Assembly (NCBI RefSeq): GCF_040412425.1
Contig: NC_089753.1
Location: forward strand, 38,388,913 to 38,452,912
Source of the DNA: Macrobrachium rosenbergii
Lineage: Eukaryota > Arthropoda > Malacostraca > Decapoda > Palaemonidae
DNA length: 64,000 nucleotides
Direction: 5' to 3'
Within the stretch, counting starts at the first letter, position 1, and every line of letters begins with the position of its first letter. The position numbers were made by a program, and so were the translations under genes. Of this stretch, positions 61,001-64,000 are shown piece after piece. The notes below the pieces were generated by a model. It ran no database searches and was not told the DNA's origin. It saw only the letters and a list, made by a program, of their open reading frames with translations.

Positions 61001-62260
61001 CAACAATTTACAGTTGGCCATCCTTTAGTCAGCAGCTCCTAGGTACACTCCAAAAGATCATCCTTCACCCAGCCATGTGTGCATCTCAGACTGTTGGTGC
61101 CCTTTGTGGAGTTTTTCAGTTATTCCATGATGGATATATAGTTTCCCTTGTTGCCTTCCAACCAATGATGTGGTAGAGGATTGCACATAATTTCTTTAAC
61201 TGTATATTTTCTTACTAACTTTATATTTATGCTGGGTGTTTTTCCTTTACCAACTAAAAGTGCCTTGTTGCTGCTAGCAGCCATTGTAAGTACACTTGTT
61301 TTCAGAGCTGGTATTTTCTTAATGTCTCTGTATTTCGTAGTTTAGCTTATATCCTTTTGTTGTAAAGTATAGTCTAATTTTAACATTAAAGTTTCATGCA
61401 CTCTACTCTTTTTATATGAAGTGGCTTTAATTGTGCAAAGTTCTGTCACCCATTTCACTCTGCATATGTATTATATTCCAATGATTTTTTTCTCCAGTTT
61501 GAATTTTTCATTCTGTAACTTATTTTACGATTCATTCCTTCTCTTCTGTAGGATCAATAACACATCTTTGCTATCAGTATGATTAACATGGGTCTTAGCA
61601 TATTCCTTTGAATTTTGGCATAGTTACTATATTTTGATTAACTTAATTATATAGCATTCGTAACACAGGTCTAACAAATGCTAGAGACGAAAAGATCACA
61701 TTGGTCTGACGTGGTCTAACCCATTTTCATTAAGATTACTATCAAGATTTCCCTTATTGGGGGATTAATTGGTAACATTGCAACTTTTATTTGATACCAT
61801 TACCTTGCAGTTTACTGATAGTTTGATATTGTATCCTTTTTCATATTTGTTGGTACCTCACAGACCAATACTGCAACCTTTTTATACTGTAAGAACAGAG
61901 CATTTTACCAAAGCTTCATGTGACTTGCTTTTCTGATCCCGAGCTCTGAGGTTTGAGTTGAACAGTTTTAGCAATGCCAGTGTCTCCTAGAGATTATTTC
62001 CCACTTTTTTGGGTGCCTTATGCTGTTATTTCATGTCATGCACTTTACTTGCATATACAGTACGTCTGGAAAGCATTATTGCTGAGGCTCTAGTTTTTCA
62101 CATAAGGATTATCAGTCGTCTTTTCCGACTTCTCTTTAACGTGGATGTGCCTGCCCTTGGATATTGGCTGTTAATTATTCATTGTGTGATATGATTATTC
62201 ATACCTAGCTGAACCTGTAGCTGGTGACAGGAGCACCTCACCACTCATGGGAATCTCATT
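58001..62260. other. gene-free intergenic stretch
   Basis: AT-rich, largely single-copy-looking DNA. Only minor duplications are seen, for example TTAATTTTCTGTACCC-AACTGTTT repeated at about 60,512 and 60,547. Short frames carry no recognisable domain. Confidence 0.6.
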
Positions 62261-62267
62261 ATGATTA

Positions 62268-62360
62268 CAGTCATACCTCTGTTAATGGATGTTTTGCCCG
62301 AGAAAAATACTTTTGTTATATTTCCGGTCTGGAACAAATTAATCCGATAACCATTATTTT
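62268..62360 (+). mobile_element. mariner/Tigger-like terminal fragment
   Basis: Begins TA then CAGTCATACCTCTGTTAATG, the kind of end seen in pogo/Tigger or related mariner elements. It is followed by a CTGGAACAAATTAATCCG segment that resembles subterminal sequence of such elements. No matching opposite end is seen. Confidence 0.4.
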
Positions 62361-63071
62361 TATGGCATAAATTCTTTTGAGTTAAAGGGTAGCCTTTTGA
62401 AAATTAGGAAGTCATTTAACTAAGGTATGGATATAGTTGTAGCTCCTTGTCAGCCCAAACGAGTTACACAGTGTTTGAGACTGCACATCATATCAGTAAA
62501 TGGCTTCTCATTTGTGGCATGCTTACAGGTGGGTAGGAAAAATCCTTTGCCCTGTGTTCATGGGGTGAGGTCTAGATTCTAAATTGGGAGGATGACACAA
62601 GCACCCATTGCTCTTAGATACAGTGCAAGGAGGGCCCTCTCACACCGAGTAGTTACGTGAAAGTTACATATTGAGAGCTAAACAACAGAATTCATCTAAA
62701 CTGGTGTACAGTAGAAATACTGCAAAAATATGTATGTAAAATCATCTGCAAATACACAAGGTTTATGTAGTAAATACCATTTAAGGAAAAGGTACGGGAG
62801 ATTTTTTATTAGAATTTTAGTACATTTTCATGAAAAACTGCAACTTTTTGAGGCTACAACAGAGATGTATATATTTTTTTAAATAAGAAAACTTCAAAAG
62901 CCCTCTCAAAGCTATTGTGAACAGAATTTTTTTAAAAAGATTATATAAACAGCATCAAAGGAACCTAGCATATGATTTACTCTTGTCAATGTTATCAAAC
63001 ACTTCCGTGATGTCATTTTAACAATATCAACTAAAACCACTTCCACACACACATAAAGATCTAGCAAAAAA

Positions 63072-63077
63072 TTTATT
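63072..63077 (-). terminator. poly(A) signal of the minus-strand edge gene
   Basis: AATAAA on the minus strand, about 26 bases after the stop codon at 63,103-63,105. This implies a very short 3' UTR. Confidence 0.6.
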
Positions 63078-63102
63078 TAATACACTAAAACTATACAAAT
63101 TC

Positions 63103-63153
63103 CTAATTCTTGCTTGCTCTGATAGCTTGTCTCTGTTGTTTGTTGGCAACAGC
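63103..63153 (-). CDS. terminal coding exon of a minus-strand gene, product not recognised
   Basis: Minus-strand acceptor TTTTTTCCTTGCAG (polypyrimidine tract then AG, ending at 63,154) is followed by 51 bp encoding AVANKQQRQAIRASKN and TAG, with a poly(A) signal about 26 bases later. The reading phase agrees with the exon at 63,909-63,962, which is open in only one frame. The C-terminus is basic. The gene is convergent with DRG2. I do not recognise the protein. The short 3' UTR suggests a small housekeeping-type transcript (inference only). Confidence 0.6.
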   Translation of the reverse strand, partial: AVANKQQRQAIRASKN

Positions 63154-63332
63154 CTGCAAGGAAAAAAGATTCGTATATGAGATGTAAAAAAGGAATCAAA
63201 TACAAATTAAGCATTTTACCTAACCCACTAGGTAACATTTAAATAATTACAGTATTAGATATCAACAGGTCTAAAATGTTATTGGCATTATCTAACTGGA
63301 TGATGAAATGGTAGCAAAACAGCTACATCCTT

Positions 63333-63386
63333 CTGTAAAAAGATAGCCTACAAATGCAACTGTAAAAAGATAGCCTACAAATGCAA
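63333..63386 (+). repeat. 27-bp tandem duplication
   Basis: CTGTAAAAAGATAGCCTACA plus AATGCAA occurs twice back to back (63,333-63,359 and 63,360-63,386) without differences. It lies in the last intron of the minus-strand edge gene. Confidence 0.93.
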
Positions 63387-63908
63387 TGTCCAAACTACTG
63401 TTTTTATAAAACTGAGAAATATTTTTATTTGTTGAGAACTTCTGACGATAAGAAGAAGAAAGAGAGCCATTTAAAACTCACAAGAAATAATGTAGCAAAT
63501 ATGAAGAGAACAGAAATTTATACCACCTCCCAAAATGTTTAATACTCTGCAGAACAAAAATTTACTGTAATCTGACCAGCACACTTTCAAAATCAAACCT
63601 TTTTAAATGGCATCAAAGTAATGACTAAAGTATAGCTACTTGCTAATCTTTATTTTCTTACTAAAACGTTTCAAAAGGAAAGGTGACATCAGAGGCAACA
63701 GAATGCTGGTAACCAATGCTGGAGAGAAAGAGAGTGCATTTCTTTTGCCAGAGCACGGCCTTTTCACATGTATATTACCAAAATCCTTTAGGTACTAAAG
63801 AACAGGATGCCCTCTTGATAAGAGAGAGGATCCTTGCCAATATGAAAAGTAAAGGAATAACCAAAGCTGTAAGCGACTGAAAAGCGATGGAGCAAAAGGA
63901 TACCATAC

Positions 63909-63962
63909 CTGGAAACCTGATTTGATAGGGGCTACAGAACATCTTGAATTACACTGCTCACA
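63909..63962 (-). CDS. penultimate exon of the minus-strand edge gene
   Basis: Minus-strand acceptor CTATTTTCTTCAG, then 54 bp, then donor CCAG/GTATGG. Encodes [18 protein letters not shown] (18 codons); the other two frames hit stops. It joins in phase 0 to the terminal exon. CxxC followed by a third Cys after three residues suggests part of a small metal-binding knuckle. Upstream exons lie beyond 64,000. Confidence 0.6.
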
Positions 63963-64000
63963 CTGAAGAAAATAGAGACGAGCATCCTTTTGTAAAATTG

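Overview
The window looks like nuclear DNA of a decapod crustacean. It is intron-bearing and dense in dinucleotide microsatellites. It carries DIRS-like, LINE, tRNA-SINE, piggyBac-like and pogo-like remnants, plus a short interstitial stretch of the arthropod telomere pentamer (TAACC/TTAGG). The order is inferred from repeat style; the species cannot be read from the sequence. No prokaryotic or viral genome organisation is seen.

Left half (1 to about 32 kb): I recognise no cellular protein-coding gene. It is built from (CT)n, (AG)n, (TA)n, (CA)n and trinucleotide arrays, three long tandem arrays and dispersed repeats. The tandem arrays are a 57-bp unit at 3.6-5.1 kb, a 26/28-bp unit at 9.7-10.2 kb, and a 36-bp unit covering 4.1 kb at 17.7-21.9 kb. 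A composite array at 15.6-16.1 kb alternates (AG)n with about 85-bp spacers. Dispersed repeats include a foldback element (two copies, opposite orientation), a roughly 310-bp repeat (two copies here, a third at 52.6 kb), SINEs with tRNA-like heads and three decayed minus-strand LINE pieces. Long open frames over the 36-bp and 57-bp arrays follow from unit lengths divisible by three and are not called genes.

Right half (33 to 64 kb): one complete, confidently recognised gene, DRG2, lies on the plus strand. Its 8 coding exons run from 32,976 to 56,368. The spliced frame is 1,098 bp (365 residues plus stop), with all GTPase motifs and the C-terminal TGS region intact. The introns have collected transposable elements: a TTAA-flanked piggyBac-like element in intron 1, a DIRS-like remnant in intron 2, LINE remnants in introns 4, 6 and 7, and a second DIRS-like remnant plus a pogo/Tigger-like MITE in intron 7. 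A SINE-like repeat with about 15-bp target-site duplications sits inside the second DIRS-like remnant.

Downstream of DRG2, about 6.7 kb shows no recognised coding sequence. At the right edge are the last two exons and poly(A) signal of a convergent minus-strand gene that continues past the window. I could not name its product. The contrast between a microsatellite-rich left half and a right half almost free of microsatellites is the clearest large-scale pattern. I found no convincing new multi-gene system. The most unusual structures are the large 36-bp array with its multi-unit homogenisation, the nested 26/28-bp array with an 82-bp higher-order unit, and the composite (AG)n array.
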